Notes under the pieces: generated by a model | What the model was told of the DNA's origin: nothing | The model's input: only the letters and a program-made list of their open reading frames with translations | Databases searched by the model: none | Shown here: in pieces, positions 25,598-34,802 of the stretch | Layout: each line of letters begins with the position of its first letter | Numbering within the stretch: position 1 is the first letter of the stretch | Assembly (NCBI GenBank): GCA_944324635.1 | Contig: CALUXC010000003.1 | Location: 1 to 64,000 of the forward strand | DNA: 64,000 bases | Direction: 5' to 3' | From: Candidatus Avelusimicrobium intestinipullorum | Lineage (GTDB): Bacteria; Elusimicrobiota; Elusimicrobia; Elusimicrobiales; Elusimicrobiaceae | Position numbers and translations under genes: made by a program

Positions 25598-26046
25598 TAT
25601 TTCTTGTCCTCCGGGTCAATGCCGGCCGCTTTGAGGCGGTTTCTGTCCAGGCGCATAATGACTGCACAGCCGCCATCGTCCATATACTCGGTGGAAATCA
25701 GTTCCATTTGGCTGATGACCCCGTTGGCGGAAGTATCAATGGTGCTGCCGGTGGAAACGGCGTCCACCACCTGTACATTGGCTTCCAAATTGGCTCCATA
25801 AAGCACTTCGGTGGCACGCTGATAGGCGTGGGCGATGGCCGCTTCGCGGCTCATAATGCGGCGCTGAGAGTCGGACGTATGGTTGGGGTTGGCCGCACCA
25901 AAACCGCGCACCCACAGGTAGTTGCTGTCCAAAAGCGTATCGTTAAAAGAAGGCGCGATGGCACCGTCTTTCACGGCGGATTTCATATTGCCCGCGCAGG
26001 CACACAGGCACAGCGCAGCCGCACAGAAAAGCAGAAGTTTTTTCAT
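25597..26046 (-). CDS. LPP20/FlgP-like lipoprotein
   Basis: A 149-residue lipoprotein (lipobox LCAC, Cys17). Residues 45-145 match the LPP20 pattern: VRGFGAANPNHTSDSQRR, an ALA-type helix (EAAIAHAYQRATEVLYG), then a beta strand pair ending VIMRLDRNRLKAAG. LPP20/FlgP proteins attach to the outer membrane in Helicobacter, Campylobacter and Vibrio. Pairing with a FlgT-like gene is as seen around flagellar loci, yet no other motility gene is present. Confidence 0.6.
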   Translation of the reverse strand: MKKLLLFCAAALCLCACAGNMKSAVKDGAIAPSFNDTLLDSNYLWVRGFGAANPNHTSDSQRRIMSREAAIAHAYQRATEVLYGANLEANVQVVDAVSTGSTIDTSANGVISQMELISTEYMDDGGCAVIMRLDRNRLKAAGIDPEDKK

Positions 26047-26049
26047 GTG

Positions 26050-29000
26050 TTACCTCAAAAGTTCGGAAAGTACTTTTACATACGTGCTGGGCGCTTTGAC
26101 ATCTTCGTAGTTGATGATGCCGCAGCGGATAAGCATAATTTCCAGCATGTGCGTGAGAATATCGTAGAAGTTCTCGCGCACGGACGGGTCGCACGTGTTC
26201 AAGGCCGGGCCCAAAATAACGGCGCCTTTAAGTTTTTTGTTATCGCACAGGTTGGCAATTTTGAACGCCGAGGAAATGATGCTTTCCGTCGCGTACGAGG
26301 AGCGAACGGCAATTTCAAAACCGCCCGAAATGCCCAGCTCTTTGGCACGTTGCTGCAAAGCATACACCATCCAGTTCATCATGTGAGAGCTGTTTTGCGG
26401 GTAGAAGAATCCGATGCGGCCCCATTCTCCGTTGCCGATGGTGGAAATAACGGAAATGCTTTCCGGGTCGCGGCTTAAGATTTCGCTGTTGGCGTCTTCC
26501 CCGTTGGTGGCAAGCAGTTTGTCAAAAATGCCGGCTTGTGAGCGTTCCGATTCGGGAATGTTCGGGAAAATTAAATTTTCCAGCACTTTTAAGCGGCGAA
26601 TGCTGCGCGTAACCGTGCCCAACGTCATGTGCGGGCCGCCAAAAAATTCGGTAATTTGCGCATCGTTTAAGTCCACACCATTATCCAGCAGCATTTTTTT
26701 GACGATGCGGAAATGCGTGCTGCCGTGCGCGGGCTTTAATTCGGAAATCCAGCCCGAGTCCAGCTTGAATTTAATTAATTCTTCCAATTTCACCAAGCTT
26801 TCCGGCGGGTATTTGGACGTAATGACAATCTGTTTCTGTTCCCGCAGGAAGTTGTTTAACAGCTTGGAGATATGAACGCGGTTCTGTTCGTTGATGGCGA
26901 GCAGGTGAATGTCGTCAATCAGCAGGACTTTTACCGTGTCCATAAATTTTTCAAATTTTTCAATGTTGCCTTCCATGACGTAGCGCTGAATCCCGCGGGA
27001 GAGGCGCACGCCGTTGGTCATGAAAATATTCTCTTGGCCGTATTTTTTGGAAAAAGCATACGCCATAGCGTTCAAAAAGTGCGTCTTCCCCGTTCCGGTG
27101 GCGCCGTGAAGCACCAGCGGGTTATATAATTTGCCGGGGTTTTCTATCACGGAAATGGCCGTGGCGTGAGCAAAACGGTTGACGGACATAACCATCGTTT
27201 CCAGCGTGTAAGTAGGCACCAGCGGCACTTCCAGCGGCCAGTTGTGTTTTTTCAGTTCGGAGAGGGGAATTTCAATGGAGTGGTCAATCGTTTTTGTTTT
27301 TTCAATAATCGTGTTGGCCGCGGCCGGTTTGGGCTGCTGCACGGGTCTTTGCGGCGTGGGCATAGCGGGTCTTTCCGGCTGCGCGGCCGGTTTTTGCGGC
27401 GCAGGCGGAACGGGTGCGGCGTTATGCATCGTCGCATCAATTTTACGTCTGATTCTAAAAGTAGTTTTTGGTTCTTGGTTTTCTTCCATAACAACTTCCC
27501 CTGAATGAACTGTTGAAATTTTCTTGTTTTGGACCGGCTGAGGCGGCTCTTTCTTAGTCGCGGTCGCGGGTATTGCTTGCGCTTTGGGCGCCGCGGCGGG
27601 CTCTTGCGGTTTTACTTGCGGCACGGGGGCAACCGGCTTACGAGGCTGCACGGCGGGCTTGGGCGGAACCGCTTCGTCATGAAACGATTTTTCGTATTGA
27701 CGTTTCATGATTTCTGTATTAAGTGTTGTTTCTAAATTGAATGTTTTGTCCAAAGATTCAAGACGCTGCCCGCGAATAGTGATTTCGGGCAAATCGTCCG
27801 CACTCGGCTGGGGCGATACGATTTTTTTGCTGTATTGCGTGGGCGGCACCGTATTAACGATAGAAACTTCTGCCGGCAAGCCGTCTGGCCCTACGGGTTC
27901 TTCCGGTAAGGACGTTACGGACGCTTCCTGCACGGAGGGCCCCAAATTAAGCGGTTCTTCCGACGCTTCAGAAACAGCTTGCATAGCCGGAACCTTTTCC
28001 TCTGCCGGCTCCTGCACGGCGGAATCTGCCGCGGGTGTATTGTCAGCCGAAACGGCGGCCGTTTGGGCCGTTTGTTCCGCGCGCAGCCGCGCCGTTTTTT
28101 CAATTTGCTCAAAGGGATCTTCCACTTCTTCGGCTTGGGCCGGCTGGTCGGGTTGAGCAGCCTCCTGTTGTGCCGGGGCCGACAAATGAGGTATCTCGGG
28201 CTCCGCCGGGTCAGCCGCGGCAGGCGCCGGGGCCGGTTGTTTTTCTTCCGGCTGGGTTTGAGCGTGTTTGAGAAAATCCGTATCTTTTTTGGCCAAACGG
28301 TCTGTGATAGTGTTTAAGTCTTCCAAATCAATGATACAGGTTTGGTCTTTGATCTTTTGTTCAAAAATGTTAAACGATTCTTCCAGACTGTCTTTCCCGT
28401 CCGCCAGGTTTTTCATCTTCTGTTCGCGCTGAATTTGAGAGTTCTTGGCCAATTGTTGGTTTTCCAAATCCAGGAACATGTCGTATTTGGTTTGGGCGGA
28501 AAAGATGTCTTCCAGCGGCATTTGGCCCAGCATGGTGCCTTCCATGTCTTTAATCAGCATGTCTTTGTCGCTGATGGTAATCTCACCGGATTTTTCTTTT
28601 GGCGAAGCGGGCGCGGGAACGGTTTGTTTTTCCAGTCCCAGCGAATCAGCCCCTTCCTGCAAGTTGACGCGGTGGGCTTGAAAATCGTCCACTTGTTTTT
28701 GCTCGGAACTTTGAGGAACGTCGTCCGATACGACAGGTGCCGCCGAAGAAGGATTTTCCTCTGCGGGCTTTTTGTCCGCCCGGAAGAAACTTTCCGACGG
28801 ATCTAACGTAACAAAAGTGGGAAATTCTTTATCTTCCTTGGAAACGTCCGCATTAAACAGCGGATCGCCCAAAATGCCGCCCGGAACAAATTGGTTGATT
28901 TTGTTGGTTTGTTCAATGCCTTCTTTGACGGCTGTTTTAATTTTTTCCAGGGTGTCTTCGTCCAAATCCGCAGGCAGTTCAAACGAATACACAAAAGGCG

Positions 29001-29148
29001 CCACGGCCGGCTGCGGGGCCTGCGCGTAGCCTTCCAGCTTTTTGGCAATTAGGCGTGCGTCATGCTCCGTACCGTCCGTCACTAACGTATAACGGCGGCT
29101 CTGGTCTTGCGGGTCCAGGCGGGAGATAATATCCCAGTTTTGAATCAT
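26050..29148 (-). CDS. Giant DnaA-like AAA+ protein without the DnaA DNA-binding domain
   Basis: A 1032-residue protein. Residues 1-100 are a small ordered region of unknown type. Residues 105-185 and 300-620 are Pro/Ala/Gln/Glu-rich and probably disordered, with a charged helical block between (185-300). Residues 645-860 are a DnaA-type AAA+ module: [32 protein letters not shown], Walker [11 protein letters not shown] (682-691), Walker [11 protein letters not shown] (741-750) and sensor [10 protein letters not shown]. Residues 890-1032 form an unrecognised alpha/beta domain ([20 protein letters not shown]) where domain IV should be; no DnaA helix-turn-helix signature is seen. It is therefore not a plain replication initiator. 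It overlaps deoC by 4 bp. Confidence 0.75.
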   Translation of the reverse strand: MIQNWDIISRLDPQDQSRRYTLVTDGTEHDARLIAKKLEGYAQAPQPAVAPFVYSFELPADLDEDTLEKIKTAVKEGIEQTNKINQFVPGGILGDPLFNADVSKEDKEFPTFVTLDPSESFFRADKKPAEENPSSAAPVVSDDVPQSSEQKQVDDFQAHRVNLQEGADSLGLEKQTVPAPASPKEKSGEITISDKDMLIKDMEGTMLGQMPLEDIFSAQTKYDMFLDLENQQLAKNSQIQREQKMKNLADGKDSLEESFNIFEQKIKDQTCIIDLEDLNTITDRLAKKDTDFLKHAQTQPEEKQPAPAPAAADPAEPEIPHLSAPAQQEAAQPDQPAQAEEVEDPFEQIEKTARLRAEQTAQTAAVSADNTPAADSAVQEPAEEKVPAMQAVSEASEEPLNLGPSVQEASVTSLPEEPVGPDGLPAEVSIVNTVPPTQYSKKIVSPQPSADDLPEITIRGQRLESLDKTFNLETTLNTEIMKRQYEKSFHDEAVPPKPAVQPRKPVAPVPQVKPQEPAAAPKAQAIPATATKKEPPQPVQNKKISTVHSGEVVMEENQEPKTTFRIRRKIDATMHNAAPVPPAPQKPAAQPERPAMPTPQRPVQQPKPAAANTIIEKTKTIDHSIEIPLSELKKHNWPLEVPLVPTYTLETMVMSVNRFAHATAISVIENPGKLYNPLVLHGATGTGKTHFLNAMAYAFSKKYGQENIFMTNGVRLSRGIQRYVMEGNIEKFEKFMDTVKVLLIDDIHLLAINEQNRVHISKLLNNFLREQKQIVITSKYPPESLVKLEELIKFKLDSGWISELKPAHGSTHFRIVKKMLLDNGVDLNDAQITEFFGGPHMTLGTVTRSIRRLKVLENLIFPNIPESERSQAGIFDKLLATNGEDANSEILSRDPESISVISTIGNGEWGRIGFFYPQNSSHMMNWMVYALQQRAKELGISGGFEIAVRSSYATESIISSAFKIANLCDNKKLKGAVILGPALNTCDPSVRENFYDILTHMLEIMLIRCGIINYEDVKAPSTYVKVLSELLR

Positions 29149-29789
29149 TTGCCCTCTACAATTTTTACGCCGCTGCTGGCGCCGATGCGCGTAGCGCCGG
29201 CAGCCACCATAGCGTCAAAATCTTCGCGCGTGCGTACCCCGCCGGAGGCTTTCACCTGCATGTGGGCGGGCACGGATTTGCGCATTAAAGCCACGTCGGG
29301 CGCGGTAGCGCCGCCGCCCGTAAAGCCCGTGGAGGTTTTTACAAAGTCGGCCTGCGCTTGGGCGGAAAGCTCGCACGCTTTCACTTTTTCTTCGTCTGTC
29401 AGCTGCGAGGTTTCAATAATCACTTTTAATACATGCCCCAAGCAGGCTTGGCGTACGGCTTGAATGTCTTGCAAAACGGTTTGATAGTCTTTGGCTTTGA
29501 GAGCGCCGATGTTAATGACCATGTCAATTTCATCGGCGCCGTTTTTCAAAGCATCTTCGGTTTCGTACACTTTCACGGCAGTGGTGTTGGCCCCCAACGG
29601 GAAACCAATTACGGTGCATACTTTTACGTCGGAACCTTTCAACAGTTCTTTGGCATAGGGAACCCACACGGGGTTGATGCACACGCTGAAAAACCCGTAT
29701 TTTAAGGCTTCATCACACAGGTGGTGAATTTCTTCGCGGGTAGCAATCGGTTTCAAGAGGGTATGGTCAATCAGTTTTGCCGGGTTCAT
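29145..29789 (-). CDS. deoC: Deoxyribose-phosphate aldolase
   Basis: A 214-residue TIM-barrel aldolase that splits 2-deoxyribose 5-phosphate to glyceraldehyde 3-phosphate and acetaldehyde. The Schiff-base lysine is Lys151 in DFVKTSTGF; Asp89 ([13 protein letters not shown]) and the Lys in the KASGGVRT loop near residue 182 complete the site. Length is usual for the bacterial DeoC class. It lies 15 bp after tpiA, which uses the same triose product. Confidence 0.95.
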   Translation of the reverse strand: MNPAKLIDHTLLKPIATREEIHHLCDEALKYGFFSVCINPVWVPYAKELLKGSDVKVCTVIGFPLGANTTAVKVYETEDALKNGADEIDMVINIGALKAKDYQTVLQDIQAVRQACLGHVLKVIIETSQLTDEEKVKACELSAQAQADFVKTSTGFTGGGATAPDVALMRKSVPAHMQVKASGGVRTREDFDAMVAAGATRIGASSGVKIVEGK

Positions 29790-29804
29790 ACGAAACTCCT
29801 TGTG

Positions 29805-30560
29805 TTAGTTAAAGTTAATGATGCGGGCGAATTTTTCGGCGATGAGAGATTGACCGCCGACCAAAGCGCCGTCCACGTCTTCTTTAGCCATGATTTCGTC
29901 TACGTTGGAATCTTTCACGCTGCCGCCGTACAAAATGCGGGTAGCGGCCGCAAAATCGGCAGAGTAGGCTTTGCCCAAGTACGCGCGAATGGCGGCGTGC
30001 ACTTCCTGCGCCTGGTCGGGCGTGGCGGTTTTGCCGGTGCCGATGGCCCACACGGGTTCATAGGCGATAATCAGGCCTTTGAGTTGTTCTTCCGTAAAAT
30101 CTTTCAAGCCGTTTTTCAGTTGGCTTTCAATAACGCTGAGGGTTTTGCCCGCTTCGCGTTCTTCCAACGTTTCGCCTACGCAGAAAATCACGGTCAGCCC
30201 GTGGCGCAGGGCGGCGGCCACTTTTTTGTTCAAAATTTCATCGCTGTCACCGAAAACGCTTCTGCGTTCGCTGTGGCCGATAAGGGTGTGAGTGGCGCCG
30301 GCATCTTTGGCCTGCACGGGGGAAACAGCGCTGGTGAAAGCGCCTTTATCTTCCCAGTGCACGTCTTGCGCGGCTACCTGAATTTCGGAGCCTTTGGCCA
30401 GTTCGGCCACTTTAGCCAGCGACGTATAGGACGGGGCAACGATAATTTCCACATGGTTTTTATTGCCGGCTTTGGTAAGCGCGGTAATCAAAGCGGCGGA
30501 TTCCGCCAACGTGTTATGCATTTTCCAGTTTCCGGCAATGATGGGTGTTCTTTTCGTCAT
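29805..30560 (-). CDS. tpiA: Triosephosphate isomerase
   Basis: A 251-residue glycolytic enzyme interconverting dihydroxyacetone phosphate and glyceraldehyde 3-phosphate. Catalytic Lys13 (GNWKMHN), His96 (IGHSERR) and Glu168 (AYEPVWAIGTG) are all present, with the phosphate-binding YGGSVK loop near residue 210. It is the first gene of the 13-gene minus-strand run. Confidence 0.97.
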   Translation of the reverse strand: MTKRTPIIAGNWKMHNTLAESAALITALTKAGNKNHVEIIVAPSYTSLAKVAELAKGSEIQVAAQDVHWEDKGAFTSAVSPVQAKDAGATHTLIGHSERRSVFGDSDEILNKKVAAALRHGLTVIFCVGETLEEREAGKTLSVIESQLKNGLKDFTEEQLKGLIIAYEPVWAIGTGKTATPDQAQEVHAAIRAYLGKAYSADFAAATRILYGGSVKDSNVDEIMAKEDVDGALVGGQSLIAEKFARIINFN

Positions 30561-30654
30561 TTTTCAAAATCCTCTTTTGTTAAAATACACAGAATGCTCT
30601 CCCGTCCTAGGGCGAGAGACTTCTTATTAACATACTATCATAAAGAAAGCGAAA

Positions 30655-30698
30655 TGAAAACCCCTTTATCTCTATTTGTAAAAAGGAATAAAAGGGGC
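30655..30698 (-). terminator. Second tandem terminator after lpxI
   Basis: On the minus strand CCCCTTTTAT can pair with ATAAAGGGG, followed by TTTTC. It is weaker than the neighbouring hairpin. Confidence 0.45.
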
Positions 30699-30700
30699 TT

Positions 30701-30735
30701 AAAAAATACCCCCAAAAAACAAGGCATATGGGGGG
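30701..30735 (-). terminator. Intrinsic terminator after lpxI
   Basis: On the minus strand CCCCCA pairs with TGGGGG around an AT-rich loop, and a T-run follows. It closes the bamA-lpxI run. The 234-bp gap 30561-30794 holds no gene; the tpiA promoter is probably in it, but I could not place it securely. Confidence 0.65.
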
Positions 30736-30794
30736 AAAATGGTTGTTAATTTTAGAAGAAAGTTGGGCAATCAGCCCATACTTAGACTGCGTTT

Positions 30795-31622
30795 CTAGAC
30801 GGCAGCCAGGCAAATGCCGTATTTGTCCGCCAGGTGGATGACGTCTTCCAAATCCAGTACTAAGGTTTTTTCGGCTTCAAACGCCAGCACGCCGATACCG
30901 GCTTTGCGCAGGCTTTCCACCGTTCCTTTGCCAATAACGGGCAAATCAAAGCGGGAATCTTGATCCGGGCGGGCCACTTTCACTACGGCCACCGCGGCTT
31001 TTTTTTCGGCCGAATTCTTGTACAGTTCCCCGGCCCGCAGAATACAGCGGTCCGTTCCTTCCATTCCTTCTACGGCAATAACCGCATTTTGGCTGACCAC
31101 GCACGTAAGCCCAATGTCCAGCGCGGCAATGGCTTTGGCCGTTTTGTAGCCAAAGGCAATGGCTTGCTGCTCTTCCTGCGTGGGCGTGCGGGAGGACAGA
31201 ACTCCTTTCTGGGGCATAAAATCTTCCAAAAATAAAGCGGAATTTTCAAATTCTATGCCGTCTTTTTTGAATTCGTCCATAATGCGCGAAAGAATGGTTT
31301 TGGTTTGCATATTTTTGAGCGAAGCCAAGAACTTGGCCCCGCGCAAATCCGGCATTAAGTTGGAAAAAATAGACGTGTGCTGCACGCGCCCCGCCATAAC
31401 CACGCGGGTAACGCCGTGCTCTTTGAAAAAGCGGATTCCCGCGCCCAGCTGCCCCAGGCGAAATGCCTGAAACACGCAGGCGCAGGTTTTGAAATCCTCT
31501 TCTTTAGCGTTGCCTTTGGCGCCGGCGACGTATACTTCATATCCCTTGGACACCGCTTTTTGCGCGATGTAAACGGGCATTTTACCTTCGCCGGCAATCA
31601 GGCCGATTTTTTTAGTCGTCAT
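30795..31622 (-). CDS. lpxI: UDP-2,3-diacylglucosamine pyrophosphatase LpxI
   Basis: A 275-residue LpxI (formerly DUF1009), which cleaves UDP-2,3-diacylglucosamine to lipid X in lipid A synthesis; LpxH does the same in E. coli. The N-terminus KIGLIAGEGKMPVYIAQKA, the VTRVVMAGRVQHTSIF segment near residue 72 and the C-terminal VARPDQDSRFDLPVIG region with its acidic residue are typical. It overlaps lpxA by 11 bp. lpxB and lpxK are not in the window. Confidence 0.92.
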   Translation of the reverse strand: MTTKKIGLIAGEGKMPVYIAQKAVSKGYEVYVAGAKGNAKEEDFKTCACVFQAFRLGQLGAGIRFFKEHGVTRVVMAGRVQHTSIFSNLMPDLRGAKFLASLKNMQTKTILSRIMDEFKKDGIEFENSALFLEDFMPQKGVLSSRTPTQEEQQAIAFGYKTAKAIAALDIGLTCVVSQNAVIAVEGMEGTDRCILRAGELYKNSAEKKAAVAVVKVARPDQDSRFDLPVIGKGTVESLRKAGIGVLAFEAEKTLVLDLEDVIHLADKYGICLAAV

Positions 31623-32409
31623 TTTCGTGCATGCTGCGTTTGGCCGTGGCTACCCCGCGGTTGGAGGCGCGGCAGAAGTCAATCATGTGCTGCACTTCTT
31701 TGCAGGGGTGCTGGGCTTCCAGCTCGGCCATAGCGTCTTGCAGACGTTTGCCGCTGCGGAACAAATGTTTATAGGCGCGTTTGATTTCCAAAATGGTTTC
31801 GCGCGACAATCCTCCGCGGCGCATACCCACCAGGTTGAGGCCCACCAAGCGGGCGCGTTCTCCCTGGGCGATGCAGTAGGGGGGAATGTCCAGCGGCAGC
31901 ATGGCGCCGCCCGAAAGCATGGCCATCGTGCCGACGCGTACAAATTGGTGAATGCCCACCATGCCCGACATAACCACGCGGTCTTCCACCACCACATGCC
32001 CGGCCACACCGGTGCTGTTGGCAATGATAATGTTGTTGCCCAAGTGGCAGTCGTGCGCTACGTGCGAGTTGGCCATCAGCAGGCAGTTGTTGCCGATGGA
32101 AGTGGGGCAGTCCAACTTGGTGGAGCGGTGAATGGTGACGCATTCGCGAATTTTGTTTCCGTTGCCAATGGTCACGCGGGTGGGTTCGTCTTTATAAGAC
32201 AAATCCTGCGGTTTTACGCCGATAAACGAGCTGGCAATCAGTTCGTTGCCGTCGCCCATCGTGGTATTTTCAATTACGCAGTAGGGGCCGATGTGGTTGT
32301 TCTTGCCGATGACCACATCTTTGCCGATAATCGTGTACGGCCCAACGACGGTGGAGGGATCTATTTTGGCGGACGGGTCTATAATGGCCGTGGGGTGAAT
32401 GTTAGACAT
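31612..32409 (-). CDS. lpxA: UDP-N-acetylglucosamine acyltransferase LpxA
   Basis: A 265-residue left-handed beta-helix acyltransferase, first step of lipid A synthesis. The hexapeptide repeats begin at HPTAIIDPSAKIDPSTVVG and run to about residue 185; His119 (in NSHVAHDCHLGNN) corresponds to the catalytic His125 of E. coli. The helical C-terminus (IKRAYKHLFRSGKRL) is typical. It overlaps fabZ by 8 bp and lpxI by 11 bp, so expression is tightly coupled. Confidence 0.96.
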   Translation of the reverse strand: MSNIHPTAIIDPSAKIDPSTVVGPYTIIGKDVVIGKNNHIGPYCVIENTTMGDGNELIASSFIGVKPQDLSYKDEPTRVTIGNGNKIRECVTIHRSTKLDCPTSIGNNCLLMANSHVAHDCHLGNNIIIANSTGVAGHVVVEDRVVMSGMVGIHQFVRVGTMAMLSGGAMLPLDIPPYCIAQGERARLVGLNLVGMRRGGLSRETILEIKRAYKHLFRSGKRLQDAMAELEAQHPCKEVQHMIDFCRASNRGVATAKRSMHENDD

Positions 32410-32893
32410 GGGAAGTTTCTCCTAAAATGAAGTTAAGGGTGGCTTGCGCGCACAACTTGCCGTTCACGTAAGCTTCCGCATAGATTTTTGCAATTTTGCC
32501 TAACCGCAATACTTCAATGGGCATTTCCAGCGTGTCGCCGGGCTGCACCATGCCGCGGAATTTGGCTTCGTCAATGCTTAAAAAGAGGGGAATGCCTCTG
32601 TTTTCGCCGACGGTTTGATTCATAATCGCCCCGCCAAACGCCTGAGACATGCTTTCCACCACCAGTACGCCCGGCATTACCGGACGGCCGGGGAAGTGCC
32701 CTTGGAAATAGTATTCCTCCGGGCGGACGTGGCGGATACCCAGGTATTTTTTACCGGGTTCCAGCTCGCGCACTTCGTCCACAAGCAGAAACGGATCGCG
32801 GTGGGGGATATTCTTTTTAATATGCTCCTGATCGTATATTTTGACTGCCGGAAGAGTCAGGAATTCTTTCAAGCTGGCAGATTTTGCACTCAT
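32402..32893 (-). CDS. fabZ: 3-Hydroxyacyl-ACP dehydratase FabZ
   Basis: A 163-residue hot-dog fold dehydratase of fatty acid elongation. PHRDPFLLVD near residue 30 and the catalytic His66 (GHFPGRPVMPG) and Glu80 (GVLVVESMSQ) are present. It has an N-terminal extension of about 12 residues compared with E. coli FabZ. Its position between lpxC and lpxA is the usual place, linking hydroxyacyl-ACP use by lipid A and fatty acid synthesis. Confidence 0.95.
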   Translation of the reverse strand: MSAKSASLKEFLTLPAVKIYDQEHIKKNIPHRDPFLLVDEVRELEPGKKYLGIRHVRPEEYYFQGHFPGRPVMPGVLVVESMSQAFGGAIMNQTVGENRGIPLFLSIDEAKFRGMVQPGDTLEMPIEVLRLGKIAKIYAEAYVNGKLCAQATLNFILGETSHV

Positions 32894-33714
32894 TTGTCCT
32901 CCGAATTGGCCAAAAGAATTTTGGCGAAAATAACATTGTGTTTGTGCCCGCCGCAGGTACAGGTGATTTTAAGCGGCGGCAGTTTGCGCCCGGTCAGGCT
33001 GATATCGCCCACCAGGTCTAAAATTTTATGGCGTACCAGTTCGTCCGGGTAGCGCAGTTCGTTGATAAATTTGTCCTTCCCGACGATAACGGCATTTTCC
33101 AAATTGCCGCCTTTGGCCAGGCCGTGTGCTTTGAGGAAAGCCAGTTCTTCTTCAAACCCAAACGTACGCGCGCGGGCAATTTGGTTGATGTAATTTTCGG
33201 GCGTAAATTCCAACGTAAATTCTTGATGGCTCACCAGCGGATGTTTGTGCAGGAACACAAACGTGAACGTCAGTTTATCGGCCGGTTCGGCGCTGTAGGA
33301 AATGTTGCCGCTGGAATAGGTGATTTTGTGTTTGATGTTGAGCAGCGGCTGTTCGGAAGCCAGTTCTTTGATGCCGGCTTTTTGCAAAGCGTCCACGTAC
33401 ATATCGCTCGCACCGTCGGTCACGGGCGGTTCGGGGCCGTCCATTTCCACGGCGGCGTCGGTAATGCCCAGCGCATGCAGGGCAGACAGCGCATGCTCCA
33501 CCGTGCACACTTCGGCCGTCTCGTTTTTGAGGTTGGTGCCGCGCAGCGTGGAGCCGACGTTATCCACATGGGCCAAAATAGGTTTGGCGCCGGGGATATC
33601 CGTGCGCAGGAAAGTAATGCCGTTGTCGGCGGGTTTAATCGTCATCGTGGCGGGCACGCCCGTATGCAGGCCGATGCCGCTTACGACGGCGGTGGAAGCG
33701 AGGGTTTTTCTCAT
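32890..33714 (-). CDS. lpxC: UDP-3-O-acyl-N-acetylglucosamine deacetylase LpxC
   Basis: A 274-residue zinc deacetylase, the committed step of lipid A synthesis. Zinc ligands are His74 (TVEHALSALHA), His229 and Asp233 (VRHKILDLVGD); the general acid is His257 (GGHKHN). The FLHKHPLVSHQEF region is the second-domain insert. It overlaps fabZ by 4 bp and lies 2 bp from lpxD. Somewhat shorter than the E. coli protein (305). Confidence 0.96.
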   Translation of the reverse strand: MRKTLASTAVVSGIGLHTGVPATMTIKPADNGITFLRTDIPGAKPILAHVDNVGSTLRGTNLKNETAEVCTVEHALSALHALGITDAAVEMDGPEPPVTDGASDMYVDALQKAGIKELASEQPLLNIKHKITYSSGNISYSAEPADKLTFTFVFLHKHPLVSHQEFTLEFTPENYINQIARARTFGFEEELAFLKAHGLAKGGNLENAVIVGKDKFINELRYPDELVRHKILDLVGDISLTGRKLPPLKITCTCGGHKHNVIFAKILLANSEDK

Positions 33715-33716
33715 AA

Positions 33717-34793
33717 TTAAAATCCTAACAGTTTTTTTAGTTTACCAAAAAACGATAATTTTTTTACTTCGTCCGCTTGTTTTTTAAGCGCGCGGAATTC
33801 CTTATATAATTCGGGCAGCTTGCGCAGCATGGCCTGCTGTTTGAAGGCTTCGCGCTGCGGCATGGCCGGGTAGCCGAAATATACCTGCCCCGCGGGAATG
33901 GAGGAAATAACGCCGGACTGGGCGCCAATTTGTACGCGGTCGCCAATTTTCATATGTCCGGCCAAACCCACTTGGCCCGCCAAAATAACGCCGTTTCCGA
34001 TGTCCGTCGTGCCGGCCACGCCCACTTGAGCGCACATAATGGTGCTCATGCCCACGTTGACGTTGTGCCCCACCTGAACCAGGTTGTCTATTTTGGTATT
34101 GTCGCCAATATACGTGCTGGCAATTTTGGCCCGGTCAATGCAGGAGTTGGCCTGCACTTCCACGTCGTTGCCCAAAATAACGTTTCCGATTTGCGGAATT
34201 TTTTGGTGGCGGCCGTCATGAAACGTAAAACCAAACCCGTCGGAGCCGATTTTAGCCCCGGCTTGCAAAATAACATAATCTTTCAAAACGCATTCTTCCC
34301 GCACCACCACTTGCGGATACAGCGTGCAATGCTTGCCGATGGTGACGTTTTTGCCAATATAGCACTGCGGGAAAATGACCGTGCCGTCCCCTACCGTTAC
34401 GCCGTCTTCAATAACGCTGTACGCGCCGACGGAAACGTCCGCCCCCAACTTGGCCGACGGGCTGATAACCGCCGTGGGGTGAATGCCGGGCGTATGTTTT
34501 TGTTTTTGGGAGTCGGCATATTTCATTAAAAGGATAAAGGCCCATTCCGGGTTTTTGGCGTAGAGAATGGCCCCCGCAAAAGGAAGTTCCATGCCTTTGG
34601 CCTGTTCGGGCACGATAATGGCGGAAGCTTTAAGCTCTTTTAACAAATCAATTTTGTCCGGGGAGGTTACATAGCAGATGCCTCCTTCGCGGGCGTTTTC
34701 CAGCGAGCACAGTTCCCGTACGGACACGTCCGTCTTGGCGCCGGGTTCGGCACCGGTGATTTTGGCCACTTCGGCAATGGTTAGATTAAGCAT
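33717..34793 (-). CDS. lpxD: UDP-3-O-acylglucosamine N-acyltransferase LpxD
   Basis: A 358-residue acyltransferase, third step of lipid A synthesis. An N-terminal uridine-binding domain (1-100) is followed by a left-handed beta-helix of hexapeptide repeats (HPTAVISPSAKLGADVSVG onward). The DGFGFTFHDGRHQKIPQIG segment and the His of VQVGHNVNVG near residue 240 are hallmark LpxD features. The C-terminal helix is Lys/Leu-rich. It lies 9 bp downstream of the skp-like gene. Confidence 0.96.
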   Translation of the reverse strand: MLNLTIAEVAKITGAEPGAKTDVSVRELCSLENAREGGICYVTSPDKIDLLKELKASAIIVPEQAKGMELPFAGAILYAKNPEWAFILLMKYADSQKQKHTPGIHPTAVISPSAKLGADVSVGAYSVIEDGVTVGDGTVIFPQCYIGKNVTIGKHCTLYPQVVVREECVLKDYVILQAGAKIGSDGFGFTFHDGRHQKIPQIGNVILGNDVEVQANSCIDRAKIASTYIGDNTKIDNLVQVGHNVNVGMSTIMCAQVGVAGTTDIGNGVILAGQVGLAGHMKIGDRVQIGAQSGVISSIPAGQVYFGYPAMPQREAFKQQAMLRKLPELYKEFRALKKQADEVKKLSFFGKLKKLLGF

Positions 34794-34802
34794 ATGAAAC
34801 CT

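Noticed and set aside
24491..26046. A flagellar locus
   Set aside because: Only lipoprotein-type relatives are present; no structural flagellar gene is in the window.
26050..29148. The replication initiator dnaA with a nearby oriC
   Set aside because: No domain IV, no DnaA-box cluster or dnaN seen, and the gene sits within a housekeeping operon.
30561..30794. A small gene in the gap between tpiA and lpxI
   Set aside because: The open frames are short, run through terminator hairpins and lack ribosome sites.
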